From: Dichetophora obliterata
Taxonomy: Eukaryota > Arthropoda > Insecta > Diptera > Sciomyzidae
DNA: 64,000 bases
Assembly: GCA_963920525.1 (NCBI GenBank)
Contig: OY986438.1
Location: 80,215,177 to 80,279,176 of the forward strand
Reading direction: 5' to 3'
Part shown: positions 34,227-45,905 of the stretch, one piece after another
How the letters are laid out: each line of letters starts with the position of its first letter
How positions within the stretch are numbered: position 1 is the first letter of the stretch
Notes under the pieces: generated by a model
What the model was told of the DNA's origin: nothing
The model's input: the letters and a program-made list of their open reading frames with translations, nothing else
Databases searched by the model: none
Translations under genes and position numbers: made by a program

Positions 34227-35877
34227 AAGGCGCCTCACGAAAAAAGTTCGGATCAGCTCCTCAAAATAATCCTTGGCTTATGTTATGATGACTCCTCGAA
34301 TTTTTCGACTGATTTTCGAGTGATAGCCCTCCGTTAGCTAGAATGGTTTGAAATAACCTCTAAAAATTTTTTGTATATATTTTGGCTGGTGTGGTAGTAT
34401 AAAAAACGCAAATGGTCAGAAACAATAGTTATGAAAAAGTTCTTCCAATCTGCATCAAAAAATTTTAAATGTGGGCATTGGGAATACAGATATTGCTGTT
34501 TTTCGTGCAATTTTTTAATTTTTCAAGTAATTTTCACAAAAATTTAAAAAGCTTAACTATTTCAAATGCTATCCCCACTTTAAAGATATCGATATAAAAG
34601 TTTTGAGTGCTGACATTGATTCCTTGTCAGAATTGCTTAAATTGATATATATTAAGACTAAAATATTAATTATAAAATAAACATCTATTGAAAAAATATT
34701 GCAAGAAATTTAAAACAAATAAATATTATGAAGTTATTGAATTTTGAAACTTTTTGCTTTTAAATAAAGTATAAGAATATTAAAAATATTCATGCAAAAC
34801 AGCATCATCTTACATCCGATTGCAATCATTTACAATTTTTTCATGCAGAAAGGAAGAGCTTTTTCCGGCCTTAAATTTCTGATAGTTTATTATTTTACAG
34901 CTTTACACTAGCCAATATTTTTACTAAAAACTCGATTTTTAAAGGTTGTTTCAAACAATTTTATCTCACGAATGGCTACCGCTAGAGTCCTAATATTTGG
35001 GAAATCATCAGGTGCCGGGACATAGCTCGAAGGGTCTTAAAAGCGGACATAATCCCAATAGGTCAGAACCCCTATTTGGGATTATGACCGCTTTAAAAGA
35101 GGACATAATCCCAAAAACTGGATTTAATAAGCGGTCATAGTCCCAAATGGGGGTTCTAACCTCTTGGGATTATGTCCGTTTTTAAGAGGTCATAATCCCA
35201 AGTGGTTTTAACAAATACTGATATGTGTCGATATGTAATAACAGCTTAAGTCTGATTTCAAAGTTTCGAGAAATCTTGCTTCAAAGTTTTCAATCGCCAT
35301 ATAAGTTATATGAAAGGGTCTTTTAATTTTGTGCCATAACTTTGGCTAAGGTCATGCTAAAAGCTCCATATTTTGTGTGTTTATAGTGCTATATGCGTGG
35401 AATCCAGCTGCCTCAATAACTCAGATCAGTCTTAAGTCGACTTAAACTATATTTTCTTAATACAGATATAAGAGAAAATGATTTGCCCTTGTACGAAATG
35501 GTGATAACATCAACAAGGTCAAATCAATTTTGTAATGGTTTTTTTACGATAAAATAATTTGCCCTTGTAGACAGCGAAGCCGGTGTTGAACTTACTGAGG
35601 GTTGTAGTCCCTAAGCAGCGGCCGAAGGCCGCTTATTAAATAGAGAAAACAAAGTACATTTAGTTTAAGTTTTATGGCTGTGTGCAAATTAATCTAAATA
35701 CGACTTTAACTAAATTGTGTTGATAAAGCAGTGCTTCCTAATTTAGTAAATTTGAAATTTGGGATTATGTCCCTTGGGGCTATGTCCCGGCTCCAATCAT
35801 CATATCACAAGCCTAGGATTATTTTGAGAAACTGACCCGGACAACATTATCTTTTTCTATGGAGCATGAGGCGCCTT
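34227..35877. mobile_element. long-TIR element, copy 2 (GGCGCCTCA ends)
   Basis: AAGGCGCCTCACGAAAAAAG at the left and TGAGGCGCCTT at the right, followed inward by CTCAAAATAATCCTTGGCTT and its complement. The GATAGCC..CCG..AGCT.GAATGG, AAAAAGTTCTTCCAATC and TGCTGTTTTTCGTGCA blocks match copy 1 at 20780-21640. A second element sits inside its right arm at 35011-35794, with arm sequence resuming at 35795. Confidence 0.82.
35011..35794. mobile_element. 784-bp foldback (GGTGCCGGGACATAGC ends, GGACATAATCCC units)
   Basis: Ends GGTGCCGGGACATAGC and, on the minus strand, GGAGCCGGGACATAGC, with the exact 8-bp TSD AATCATCA (35003-35010 and 35795-35802). The left part is a dense set of direct and inverted GGACATAATCCCAA / TTGGGATTATGTCC copies. 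The interior includes a module (35272-35455, CTTGCTTCAAAGTTTTCAAT) shared with 52856-53035 and two TTTGCCCTTGTA motifs. Non-coding. Confidence 0.88.
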
Positions 35878-36047
35878 AATATATAACAAATGTTGCCAAT
35901 GATAACAAATGTTGCCACGAGTTTTCGTCAGAATTTGACAAGTACTACACCATTGAAAAGAAGAAGAAAAACACTTTAAGGAAAAACTTTTATTATTTTC
36001 CTTAGCACACTCACAATTTGTTCCGTCAATTTCAGATGGTAATATAT

Positions 36048-37169
36048 GGCTGTGTGTCAATCGGAAACTTTTCAGTCGGATGATCGAATTTTGACAGTTG
36101 GTAGAGCAATTTTTGACATTTGTGAGGTGAATATAACTGTCAAAATTTGTAGTAGCCCCTGGGGCTAGCACAAAGTTTGACAATCGAAAGCGAATTTTTG
36201 ACACACTAAAATATAAAGAAAAAAACAACACATCAATTTCCGCGACGTATTTAATTCGAGTGCTTGTACTTGCAACTTATTTCGTAAACTTGTAATATTG
36301 TAAACTTAAAAAATAACAAAATAATAAAAGTAAAAAAAAAACTAAAGTGCTTGAGTTTGTGTTTGCGTGTGTGTGGGCCAACGATCTCAGGGTGCATCAG
36401 CAAGTCAAGCAAAGTTAAATTGGCTTTCTTTGCTAGCCAACATCCTTCAAGTACCATTATCAGCAGCACAAGTAAATGAAGCGCAAATTCTCCGCTTTCA
36501 ATTTATTTAATTCACGTCGGAATATAATGGCAGAAATTTGCCTCTGCGCTTGAGACATGCTGAAATGGTGCTTCTGAAATATTGGAGAGTTGACCAGTCA
36601 ATTGCCATTGTGCTGCACTTGCTGGTGCTGCTCGTGGCGACTCTCGGAGAACGTTGGAAAGCACTTGGAGGCTGGAGGCACTTGGAGGCTTGGAATGGCA
36701 CTTGGAGGATGTAAACTAGCAAGAAATTTTGCGCTGCACTTGCTTGTGCTGCTGGTGGTGGCACTTGGAGGACGTTCGTCAGCAAAGAGAGCCAATTGAA
36801 CTTTGCTGCACTTGCTGATGAACGGGGAATCGTTGGCTCACACACACGCACACACAAACTCAAGCACTTTCGTTTTTTTTTTAATTTTTTGCTATTTTTT
36901 AAGTTTACAATATTACAAGTTTACGAAATAAGTTGCAAGTACAAGCACTCGAATTAAATATGTCGCAAATTGAATAGAATGCAAATTAAATAAAATATTT
37001 GCGCTAAAACACGATCGAAATATGAAACGTCAAAATTCGTAATTGTCATAATTTCATCGTCCATTTGGCACAGCAAAAAAGACAAATTTATTTCAACACA
37101 CACAAATTTTATTCAACTTGATATTTTCTATCCTACCACGACTGAAAAGTTTCCTTTTGACACACAGCC
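36048..37169. mobile_element. 1.12-kb foldback, copy B (GGCTGTGTGTCAA ends)
   Basis: GGCTGTGTGTCAATCGGAAA at the left matches, inverted, TTTCCTTTTGACACACAGCC at the right. TATAT flanks both ends. Arms of ~420 bp mirror each other: 36240-36420 (TTCGAGTGCTTGTACTTGC ...) against 36830-36960. The centre (36590-36800) is a tandem run of CTGCACTTGCTGGTGCTGCT and GGCACTTGGAGG units that yields spurious open frames on both strands. Confidence 0.85.
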
Positions 37170-37218
37170 TATATGAACAAATTTTGACATTAATTTTATT
37201 TTTACATACATAGCAAAA

Positions 37219-37468
37219 GACGACGGATTTTTGTTTTTGTATTTTTACGTTTTTTTAGACTATTTTGAAAATCTTAGAGTACATTCGTTTCATGTTTTTT
37301 ATTATCATTCAAAAAAATAAAAAATTTAACACTTGAAATATTTTAGAGTTTTTTTTTATTGTCACAAAGGCTTACATTTTTTGATTTTTTTAGAACAAAA
37401 ATAAAAATCATGGAGCAAATATACTCTCAAATATCAAAATAAAACACAAAAACAAAATTCCGTCGACA
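37219..37468. mobile_element. 250-bp MITE (GACGACGGATTTTTGTTTTT ends)
   Basis: GACGACGGATTTTTGTTTTT at the left mirrors AAAACAAAATTCCGTCGAC at the right. AT-rich, non-coding. No TSD was read with confidence. Confidence 0.6.
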
Positions 37469-39924
37469 TACGTTATGTCATAACAAAAAAATTTGTATGG
37501 CAAGTATATATAGACATAGATAGAGATACTTTTTGGGTACAAGACTTACTTCTACCGTACGTGGCAGCTACACATATCTTTATTTTATTTCCAAATATGT
37601 TGTTCAATTTCAAATAAATTTAATTATTAAAAAAATAACGGCAACCGTTTGAATTTCTGTTGCTTATTTTTGTTTCATCTTACTAATTGAGTTAATTTAC
37701 TACAGAAAAAATACATGTATTGTGTGACGCGTTACATAAATGTTACGTAACTTCAATGTGTAAGTATCATTGTTTTGTTGGATATTCATGATAATCTACG
37801 TCTATACAACAACAAGAAACACAACGACAACGATCACTTTAAAAGTACGATCATTACCGAAATTAGTGGGGCATTTCTTACGTTAGCACGTAATTTGAAA
37901 AATTCGGCGAAGAAAAAAATAAACAGCAACATCTACGGATCGGTAAAAAAAAACCTTGGTTCAATAATTAGTGTCTTGTGGTCCAACTGTTATTTTCAAG
38001 TAACTGCTTTGGGCCGATGCATAGCGATTGTGGTGATCTTATTTTAATCTAGCTTTCAATAATTTAAAGTTTTAATAATTTAGAAAAATTTCATATTTCA
38101 AATGGTTTTTCTTTTTTAACTGTCAGTAAACAAGTTTTAAAAATGCATGTTGAAAATTGTATCTAACAACAGAGATGTTAACCAATACATAATAAGAACG
38201 GAGTACAATAGATCAATGATTAAATAATTTTTAATTTCGCATTAATCATAGTATAAAAAACATATTCACATATTTGTATGTATAGACAGAGCCCTTTCGA
38301 AATATTTCACTTTACATGCTTCAAAAAATTACCTGAGTATTTAATTAATATATTATGTATACTAACTTAGTGCTCATCGCTCAACGGCAATACTACTAAG
38401 TCACAATTTCAAGCCAAGTTAGCACTGTGTCTCGTCTGATGCAGTTAAGCTTTACTTAATTTTTAAATCAGGTTTTGAGATTTATGCATTGTCTGCAGCT
38501 TCAGAAACAAGCATTAGTTTCCGCATTGCTTACACTGGACCGAAATCTACCTACTTCATTCTTTTTATTCCGATCCCCTGTTATTAGTCACGGTCGATGT
38601 TTATGAATACATGACAATTTATTTTTTAAATATAACTAAAAGGACATTCACAATACAAAAATTGAGTTTTCGGTGATAATGGTCTACTTCTTGGTTGCAC
38701 TTTTAAAATGTAAAACCTACCTCCAGTTGAGTGTTATAATATTCAGATAAACTGCTTAATCCGAGCCTGTTTTGTTTTTCTTTAAAATATAAACCGGATT
38801 TTTAAAGACTCTTTATCACCTGAGCCAAGTTAAGTTCGTCTTGACTATCTAACTGATGAACTATGAATGAATTGAACAGGCAACAAAAGCTATCTAATGT
38901 ATTATACATTTGCAGATTTAATAAAACAAAAGCTGTATGTTTAACATCGAATATGGTCTAAAGCTGATATCTCTTGTTGGTCTGCGCTTTTCTCTTGGAT
39001 TTCAATTCTCATTTATAGATTACAGTATGTAAGTTTTATGTTATGAATCCAGTGCAAAAATGTTTCTTAATTAAAAATACTCGCACAACTTTGCCAATTC
39101 GCTGTATTTTTTTTCTTTTACCCCTTTCAGAGAAACTTCTAGCACGGTGGTGCCAAAAATCTTAATTTGGATGATGATCAGTTATAAACCGAAATAAGCT
39201 ACACACAAAGTTTCAAAGTTGCATATTGTCATCCTAACAGATCATAAAAGAAACAAAAAAAAATTTGTTTCAATGATAGTTTTCAAAATTCACATTTTTT
39301 TCTAACTAAACTAAAAAATATTAATAAAATCAACTATGCTATTTTGCTATGTTTAGCTAAATAAAATGAAAAAATTAGCTTCATAAAATTCTCGGAAATG
39401 ATAAAAAAAAATTTATTCTATTTTAATGTGTATAGAAGCTTACCCAAAGTAATATTAAAAAAATGCAGTAACAATCCTACGTCGCACAGGACGAAAAAAA
39501 TTTAACATTTAATTTTTGTATTCTGAGCATGTAGAACTCCTAGAAAATATCCACTGATCTCAGTTATAATTTTTTATTTACCCCCGATTTCAACAAAAAC
39601 TGCAAAAATTCTTGAAAGTTGGCCCACAAATTGTATTTTTAAAATTTTTGTTTATGAATTTTGTAGTTATACTAAATTATAATTTTAAAATATTTCACAA
39701 TATCCAAAAAAGTTCAATATGGGCATACTATATGACTAATGCTACTAAATTATTAAAAAAATCACAGTATAGCGTTTATACAGTACAGAACGGAAACTTC
39801 TTAACACACCTACGCTCTATCTGCCACTCTTCTGGGGGTTCCTATACAACACACAAAAAATAAAAAATAAATTACTAAATTTTAGTCTAATACGACTAAG
39901 ACCGTCCGAAATAAAGAATTTTTA
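37469..39924. other. long AT-rich stretch, no confident gene
   Basis: The open frame at 37775-38047 (90 codons, hydrophobic C-terminus) has an ATG and mixed composition but no recognisable domain, promoter or splice context. I do not call it a gene. Remaining sequence shows no TIR pairs or RNA genes. Possible host unique DNA or intron. Confidence 0.45.
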
Positions 39925-40500
39925 TGAATTTGTGGGCGGTAAAAGGGGATGTGGCAAAAATTTTCCTAAACTATCTCGTATTCGAAAAAAATCGACTGCT
40001 AAAATTTTAGCGCAATCAGCACAGCAATCAATTTGATGATTTATCAAAAAGTAGGCGTGGCTATAGAGTGACCACACCCATTTTTAGTACAGTTTCCGAA
40101 AGTAACCATACAAACTAAATTACCAAGTTTTAGTCTTATACGATCAAAACTGCCTGAAATATGGCATTTTCACGGATTTGTGAGCGAAAATGGCGGTGTG
40201 GAAACCAATTTTTTGTACAGTTGCTGACAGTAACCATACAAACTAAATTACCAAATTTTAGTCTTATACGACCAAAACCGTCTTAAATAAAGAATTTTCA
40301 TTGATTTGTGTGCGATAAAAAAGGGCGTGGACACTCATTTTTAGTGCAGTTACCGACAGCAACCGTATAAACTAAATTACCAAATTCTAGTCTAATACGA
40401 TCAAAACCGTCCGAAATATAGCATTTTTATCAATATGTGGGCGGTAAAAGGGGGTGTGGCAAAACATTTTCCTAAACTATCTCGTCCACATCTACACTCT
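39925..40500. repeat. ~128-bp GTGGGCGGTAAAAGG module array, second locus
   Basis: Four units near 39928, 40177, 40305 and 40435 have TTTGTGGGCGGTAAAAGGGG, CAAACTAAATTACCAAATTT, TAGTCTTATACGA and CAAAACCGTCCGAAATA. The module differs in its second half from the array at 18899 but matches, inverted, the one at 53085. Confidence 0.85.
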
Positions 40501-40632
40501 ATCTGTTACCCTTCTAGGGGTGCCAATACAAGCATGATAAAAAATAGAAAAAATAATAAAAATGTTATTGCTCATCCACACAAAAACGTTACGAGACCTG
40601 AAATATTTTTCATGACTAAAAATTTTACCCTC

Positions 40633-40817
40633 TGAAGTGTCCAACACAAAGAACGCACGCGGAGACAGTTATTTTCAGACTGACTTTATTTATAACATAA
40701 TAGTACCAAAGCAGTAGTTAATACAAGGTAAATACAAATTAACGGTTAGAGAGATTGAGTGAATTCATAATGCAATTACGTTACTTCATGTACATGTAAT
40801 TGTATAAATATGTATCA
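40633..40817 (-). repeat. 3' LTR of the Mag-type element
   Basis: 185 bp, starting TGAAGTGTCCAACACAAAG on the plus strand and ending TAAATATGTATCA. It differs from the other LTR at three sites, two of them in the first ten bases. Confidence 0.93.
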
Positions 40818-40902
40818 TTTACTCTCCTCTTAATTCGTAAAAAATTTTTAGTAAACAATGTTCAGCAAGATATAATTCAGATAACACTAATAACATTAAA
40901 AC

Positions 40903-42870
40903 CTATTTACGAAAATCTTCTGCTTGATAACGTTGTAATTGGATACGCTGTCGTTCGCCTCTGCGAAGTGGGGTTGAGTTTTGATTGTGATCTTGGATGT
41001 TTTGCTGCGAGATATCAACGGGTAACTGAGATGTACGATTTGCAACAGCTGACAGCGAAGGCGTTTCTCTAGAAAGCGTTTCAAGCGGAGGTAAAAACGC
41101 ACAACTTGCAGTTGCTGGATTAGCATGGTGCTCATTTTGCGTAGGACGTAGCTTAAGTTGGTTCTGATGACGCTTCACATTTCCCTTCGAAGTATGTACA
41201 ATATAGACCATTTTTCCAATTTGCTTTACAATTTTCCCTGGCAACCATTTGGGTCCTGTGGTATAATTTCTTGCGTAGACATTCTGTAAAGATATAAATT
41301 TTTAATTATACTTGCGACTGATTGGGTGTGACGGCTGTGGCATCATCTGCGTCAATAAGGTGCGGTTGGTGCGACCATGCAGCAATTCAGCAGGGGATTT
41401 TCCTTCATTGTTTGGCAAGGAGCGATATGTGGTTAGGTATTTTACCACTGCTGCATCAATTGACATTCCATCCTCTATATTCTTTTTCACTGCAGTCTTA
41501 AAAGTTCTTACACAGCGCTCGGCACACCCATTTGAGGCTGGGTGAAACGGTGGACTAGTGATGTGGTTTATACCGTTTGCTGAGCAGAACTGTTTGAATA
41601 TTTCCGATTTCAGCTGCGGCCCATTATCGCTGACTAAGCATGACGGCAATACCTCAAGAGCAAAAATCACTGACAGTGATGCGATGGTATCAGCTGTTGT
41701 AGTTTTGGAAAGTCGACTTATGAACGGGAAACCAGAGAATGCGTCTACACATATAAGCCACATTGAGCCAAAAATAGGGCCCGCAAAAACAATGTGGACT
41801 CTTTCCCAAGGTGTGGAGGGCGTTGGCCAGACACTGTATTTCCTAGCAGGGCTTGAAGAAGCGAGCTGACAGATTTGACATGTAGCTGCTACCTGCTCAA
41901 TATCTTTGTCGATATTTGGCCACCAGCAATATTGTCTCGCCAACTGTTTCATCTTAACGATTCCCCAGTGTCCATCGTGTAGGACCTGCAATACCTGCTT
42001 TTGGAGAACATTAGGTATAACCACGCGACAGGAGTTAGTTCGCAGACAAAGTAAATTATCTTGACACGAAAGTTGAAGTTTCCGATGGAAATATGGGACG
42101 ACCTCTCGATTTTTTGAGTTTAATTTGTTGGGCCAGCCATTTTGAACAAAATCTTTAACTATTTTTAGTGTAGTATCGGCCGCAGTTTGTTTGCTTATCA
42201 AGCCAGAGTTAATGGGTGTTTTAGGATTGCTTACATTATAGCACGATTCCTGCCTATCAAAATCAAGATCTGGGCCTATTGGAAGGCGCGATAGCGCGTC
42301 AGCGTTTCCGTGCTCAGATGTTTTACGATACTTTATCTCAAATTGGTAAGCCATTAAAATTATGGCCCAACGCTGCAGTCGATTTGCTGTCATCACTGGT
42401 AGTTGCTTATTAGGACTAAAAATACTAACCAATGGTTTGTGATCCGTAACAAGAGTAAATTTCCGACCATAGATATATTGGTGGAAGTGTTGTACGGCGT
42501 AGACTATGGCGAGAGCTTCCTTCTCGATCTAGCTATACCGGCATTGGTGTATATCTAATGTTTTCGACGCAAAGGCGATCGGCCGCTCAGTCCCGTCTGG
42601 ATACATATGGGATAACACAGCGCCGATCCCAAATGAGGAAGCGTCAGCGGCAAGAACCAAAGTACGATGCTCCTGGTAGTGAGCAAGCTGGGTAGCGTTT
42701 ACGATGTGCTTTTTTAACTCTAAAAAAGCGTGCTGTTGATCTTGATTCCATTTAAATTGTACATTTTTCCGTCTGAGTCTATTAATGGGTGCTGCCAGCT
42801 GCGAATAATTTGGGATGAAGTTATGATAGTAGTTAATCTTACCCATGAAGGCCTCGACATCCTTAATATT
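40903..42870 (-). pseudogene. Mag-type pol 3' part: RNase H and integrase, with two stops
   Basis: Starts after the frameshift near 42885 (EAFMGKINYYHNFIPNY). RNase H (42846-42300) has LVLAADASSFGIGAVLS and continues past a TAG at 42529-42531. Integrase has a zinc-binding HDGHWGIVKMKQLAR...CQIC block near 42000-41870 and the catalytic triad: Asp in CVDAFSG, Asp in SDNGPQL, Glu in NGCAERC, the last two 35 residues apart. A TAA at 41302-41304 interrupts before the C-terminal GPKWLPGKIVKQIG segment. The protein would insert the cDNA copy into the genome. Confidence 0.9.
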
Positions 42871-42877
42871 CTGAGGA

Positions 42878-45025
42878 TTACTGTTGGACTACTCTGACCC
42901 CAAGTTCATCGGGAAGTATGCCTTGTGCGCTAGTTTGCCGTCCCAGATATTGTATTTTCTCTTGAAGAAACATACATTTTTGAAACTTACATTTAATTCC
43001 ACTTCGTTGTAAAATGGTAAGAATTTTTTCTAAACGGTTGAGGTGGATGTCGGTAGAAGGGGCAGTAACTATTATGTCATCCAAATAGTTACCACATCCC
43101 TCAATACCTTGAAGCAGTTGCTCTAAATATCGCTGAAAAATCGCAGGTGCGCTAGCTACACCATAGGGGAGCCGCTGATATTGAAACAGACCTAGAGGTG
43201 TGTTGACAACTAAAATCTTTTTAGCTTCGTCGTCCAGCTCCATTTGAAGGTAGGCGTCCTTCAGATCTATCTTTGAGAACAGCTGACCATAGCGAACAAC
43301 ATGAAATAAATCCTCACGCTTAGGAAGCGGATGCCTTTCAATATCAATCTGCGAATTGACAGTTATCTTGAAGTCGCCGCATATCCTAATGGATTCATCT
43401 GATTTTTTTGCTAAAACTATTGGCGATGCCCAATCACTGAATTTGATTGGTTTCCATATGCCTGCTTGCTCAAGACGCTCAGCTTCTTGTTTAAAGCTTG
43501 GCAAAAGTGCATACGGAATCGGGCGGCTTTTTAGAAATCGTGGTTTAGCGTCCTCTTTTAGCAAAAGGCCTGCTTTAAAACCTTTGACTGTGCCTAAGGC
43601 TGATTCAAATACATCAGCGAACTTTTTGCATAAGTTTTCGGTTACTTGTGCCAGAGTGGATACGTTACCGATTTGCTGAATTTTGAATCCAAACAGATGG
43701 AATAAATCTGCACCAAATAAATTATTGCCTTCACGCACATTTGTCACTACCAACAATACATTTTTCTTTAATCTTCCACATGTCATGTCTACCGTGAACT
43801 CACCAATAACATCAATCGCCTTGTTACCGAACCCAACTAGCTTTCTATTGCTATGAACAAGACGTGGTGAACCTAGTTGTTCATATGTGTTCACGGTGAT
43901 GAGCGAGATTGAGGCACCACTGTCCATTTGAAAGCTTATTAGTTTGCCCAAAATTAGTTTGCCCAAAACATCAACAAAACTTTTATTTTTTTCATTCTTA
44001 ATATCACCGGTAACGCAAAAAATTTCCTCGAGCACCTCTACATTATTGTTGGCATACACACTTTTATTGTATTTCTTCTTTGATTTTCTCTTTTTCCCTT
44101 TTCCACCATGTATTCGGTCTACACTCGTCAAACAAACTACCGCAATGTGGCCTCTTCTACCACACTTATTGCAAATAGCACTCTTAAATTTGCATTGTTC
44201 TCTCGAGTGTGAAGAGAAACATTCTGAGCAAGACTTAAATTTTTTTAAAGTTGAGCTTTTTTGTTGAGCGCTCGCCGCTCCGTGCGACGATTTAAAGTTG
44301 TTATATACTGCATTTACCGACGGAAAGTTCTCATTTGAAGTGTTGTCTCTTATGGCTGCTACGGTCTTAGTTGTTGACTCGAACGATTCGGCGACTAATA
44401 GCACATCCACGAGAGTCGGCTGCAATTTCTGTAGAGAGGCTGTTCGCACCATGTCATGCGGGGTATACAGAATGATTTGATATCGAATCATATCATCTAC
44501 ATAGTTGTGAGTGCAATTTTCTGCACTACACGAAAACTCACAATCTCTTGCTATTCCCCGCAGGTCAGCTACCCACTCCTTGTACGTTTGATTCGGCTTC
44601 ATTATGCATTTGTTGAACTCAAATCTGGCAGCTACAACATGAGTTTTAGTTTTGAAGTGGTCGGCTAATTTCGCCGTTAGCTGAACATAAGTATGCTGCT
44701 GAAGGTTATCACTTCCAAATAAATTTTTCAGTAACTCGTAAATTTCTGTTCCACACCAAGAAAGAAAGAATGATTTTTGTCTTTCCACGGAAACTACACC
44801 GTAAGCTGCATAATGTTGGTTTAATTGCTCTTGATATGCGTCCCAACGTTGTAATTCCTTGTCAAACCGATGGAACTGTGGAACTGCAATGGTAGTTTGT
44901 GTACTACCCGCTTGGCCTGCTAAAACCTTTTCCAAAAATTGCTGTTGATCCACCAACAATTTTTCTGTCCATCTCCGCTGTTGATCCAACAAATCCTTCA
45001 TAAATAATTCTGATTCGGAAGGCAT
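42878..45025 (-). CDS. Mag-type Gag-protease-RT polyprotein, C-terminally truncated by frameshift
   Basis: An open 715-codon frame. Gag (about residues 1-330) ends in a zinc knuckle, CNKCGRRGHIAVVC, near residue 283, preceded by a Cys pair (CSECF). The retropepsin active site QMDSGASISLI is near residue 366. Reverse transcriptase (about 480-700) includes FKQEAERLEQAGI, FSKIDLKDAYLQMEL, LPYGVASAPAIFQ and the catalytic YLDDIIVTA near residue 645. Gag and Pol are in one frame, as in Mag/K02A2.6-like elements. The frame is lost at ELGVRVVQQ near 42880, just before RNase H. Confidence 0.92.
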   Translation of the reverse strand: MPSESELFMKDLLDQQRRWTEKLLVDQQQFLEKVLAGQAGSTQTTIAVPQFHRFDKELQRWDAYQEQLNQHYAAYGVVSVERQKSFFLSWCGTEIYELLKNLFGSDNLQQHTYVQLTAKLADHFKTKTHVVAARFEFNKCIMKPNQTYKEWVADLRGIARDCEFSCSAENCTHNYVDDMIRYQIILYTPHDMVRTASLQKLQPTLVDVLLVAESFESTTKTVAAIRDNTSNENFPSVNAVYNNFKSSHGAASAQQKSSTLKKFKSCSECFSSHSREQCKFKSAICNKCGRRGHIAVVCLTSVDRIHGGKGKKRKSKKKYNKSVYANNNVEVLEEIFCVTGDIKNEKNKSFVDVLGKLILGKLISFQMDSGASISLITVNTYEQLGSPRLVHSNRKLVGFGNKAIDVIGEFTVDMTCGRLKKNVLLVVTNVREGNNLFGADLFHLFGFKIQQIGNVSTLAQVTENLCKKFADVFESALGTVKGFKAGLLLKEDAKPRFLKSRPIPYALLPSFKQEAERLEQAGIWKPIKFSDWASPIVLAKKSDESIRICGDFKITVNSQIDIERHPLPKREDLFHVVRYGQLFSKIDLKDAYLQMELDDEAKKILVVNTPLGLFQYQRLPYGVASAPAIFQRYLEQLLQGIEGCGNYLDDIIVTAPSTDIHLNRLEKILTILQRSGIKCKFQKCMFLQEKIQYLGRQTSAQGILPDELGVRVVQQ

Positions 45026-45053
45026 GATTTACAAATTAATCCTCGTCGCCAGT

Positions 45054-45238
45054 TGAAGTTTGCAACACAAAGAACGCACGCTGAGACAGTTATTTTCAGA
45101 CTGACTTTATTTATAACATAATAGTACCAAAGCAGTAGTTAATACAAGGTAAATACAAATTAACGGTTAGAGAGATTGAGTGAATTCATAATGCAATTAC
45201 GTTACTTCATGTACATGTAATTGTATAAATATGTATCA
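45054..45238 (-). repeat. 5' LTR of the Mag-type element
   Basis: 185 bp, starting TGAAGTTTGCAACACAAAG on the plus strand. It is followed inward (minus strand) by the PBS-like CTGGCGACGAGG, then the gag-pol ATG at 45025. Confidence 0.92.
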
Positions 45239-45243
45239 CCCTC

Positions 45244-45671
45244 AATATCAAATTACCGCTTAAGAAGTTTCACTTCAAAAATAAGTATATTTACTACTTA
45301 GAACACTGAAAAGTAAGTATTAGTAAGCATGGGCGCATACAGCGGGGAAAAAGTGGGGCAGCTACCCCACCCTAGAAGTTAAATGTCATAACGTTGGTTT
45401 TCTTCAATAACGTTATAATCCAAAAAACGTTAAAATTGATTTAATCATGCAGAAAAATTTATCAAGCCATGATCTAGATTATATGTCCAAGGGCGTCTAT
45501 AGGATTTGTTCTAGGAGGGAGCAAAGGCATAAAGGATTCTAGAATGCTCATTAAGAAAATGTAACCTATATAATTCTATTTTCTGAGATTTATGGTACTA
45601 ATTTTGTTATTATGATACGCCGGTTGACACACACTTGTACACATAAGAAAATCTATATATAGCATTCACAC
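45244..45671. other. non-coding DNA between two mobile elements
   Basis: Unassigned; a GGGGCAGCTACCCCACCC palindrome lies near 45357-45373. Confidence 0.45.
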
Positions 45672-45905
45672 ATTTATTTAACCCAAGCGCAAATTAGTTT
45701 AACCCAAACGCAAATCAATTTAATCAAAACACAAATTAATTTAATCCAAACGCAAATTTAATTCAGCAAATTCAGCAAATTCAGCAAATTAATTTAAACC
45801 AAACGCAAATAAGTTTAATCTAGGTGCAAATTATATTAACCTAAGTGCAAATTAAATTAACCCAAACGCAAATGAAATTAAACCAAATAAAAATTGAACG
45901 TAACA
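45672..45905 (+). repeat. left arm, ~18-20 bp tandem units (AACCCAAACGCAAATTAAT)
   Basis: About eleven diverged copies of (A)ACCCAAACGCAAATTAATTT, including three short CAGCAAATT copies near 45772-45797. The arm ends with AAATAAAAATTGAACG. Confidence 0.88.

Larger units (their letters stand above)
40633..45238 (-). mobile_element. complete Ty3/gypsy (Mag-type) LTR retrotransposon
   Basis: 4606 bp with two 185-bp LTRs, TG...CA ends and a 5-bp TSD CCCTC (40628-40632 and 45239-45243). The genome reads on the minus strand: 5' LTR, PBS-like CTGGCGACGAGG, gag-pol, a purine-rich AAGAGGAGAGTAAA before the 3' LTR. There is no env. The coding region has one frameshift and two in-frame stops, so the copy cannot express a full polyprotein. 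LTRs differ at about 3 of 185 positions, so the insertion is recent. Confidence 0.95.

Noticed and set aside
37775..38047. 90-codon plus-strand gene
   Set aside because: No domain, splice or promoter context and no codon-bias support; left as unassigned DNA.
41275..41310. intron in the Mag-type integrase (GTATAATT...TTTACAG)
   Set aside because: It would be only 28 nt, far below the minimum for fly introns; an in-frame stop is the simpler reading.
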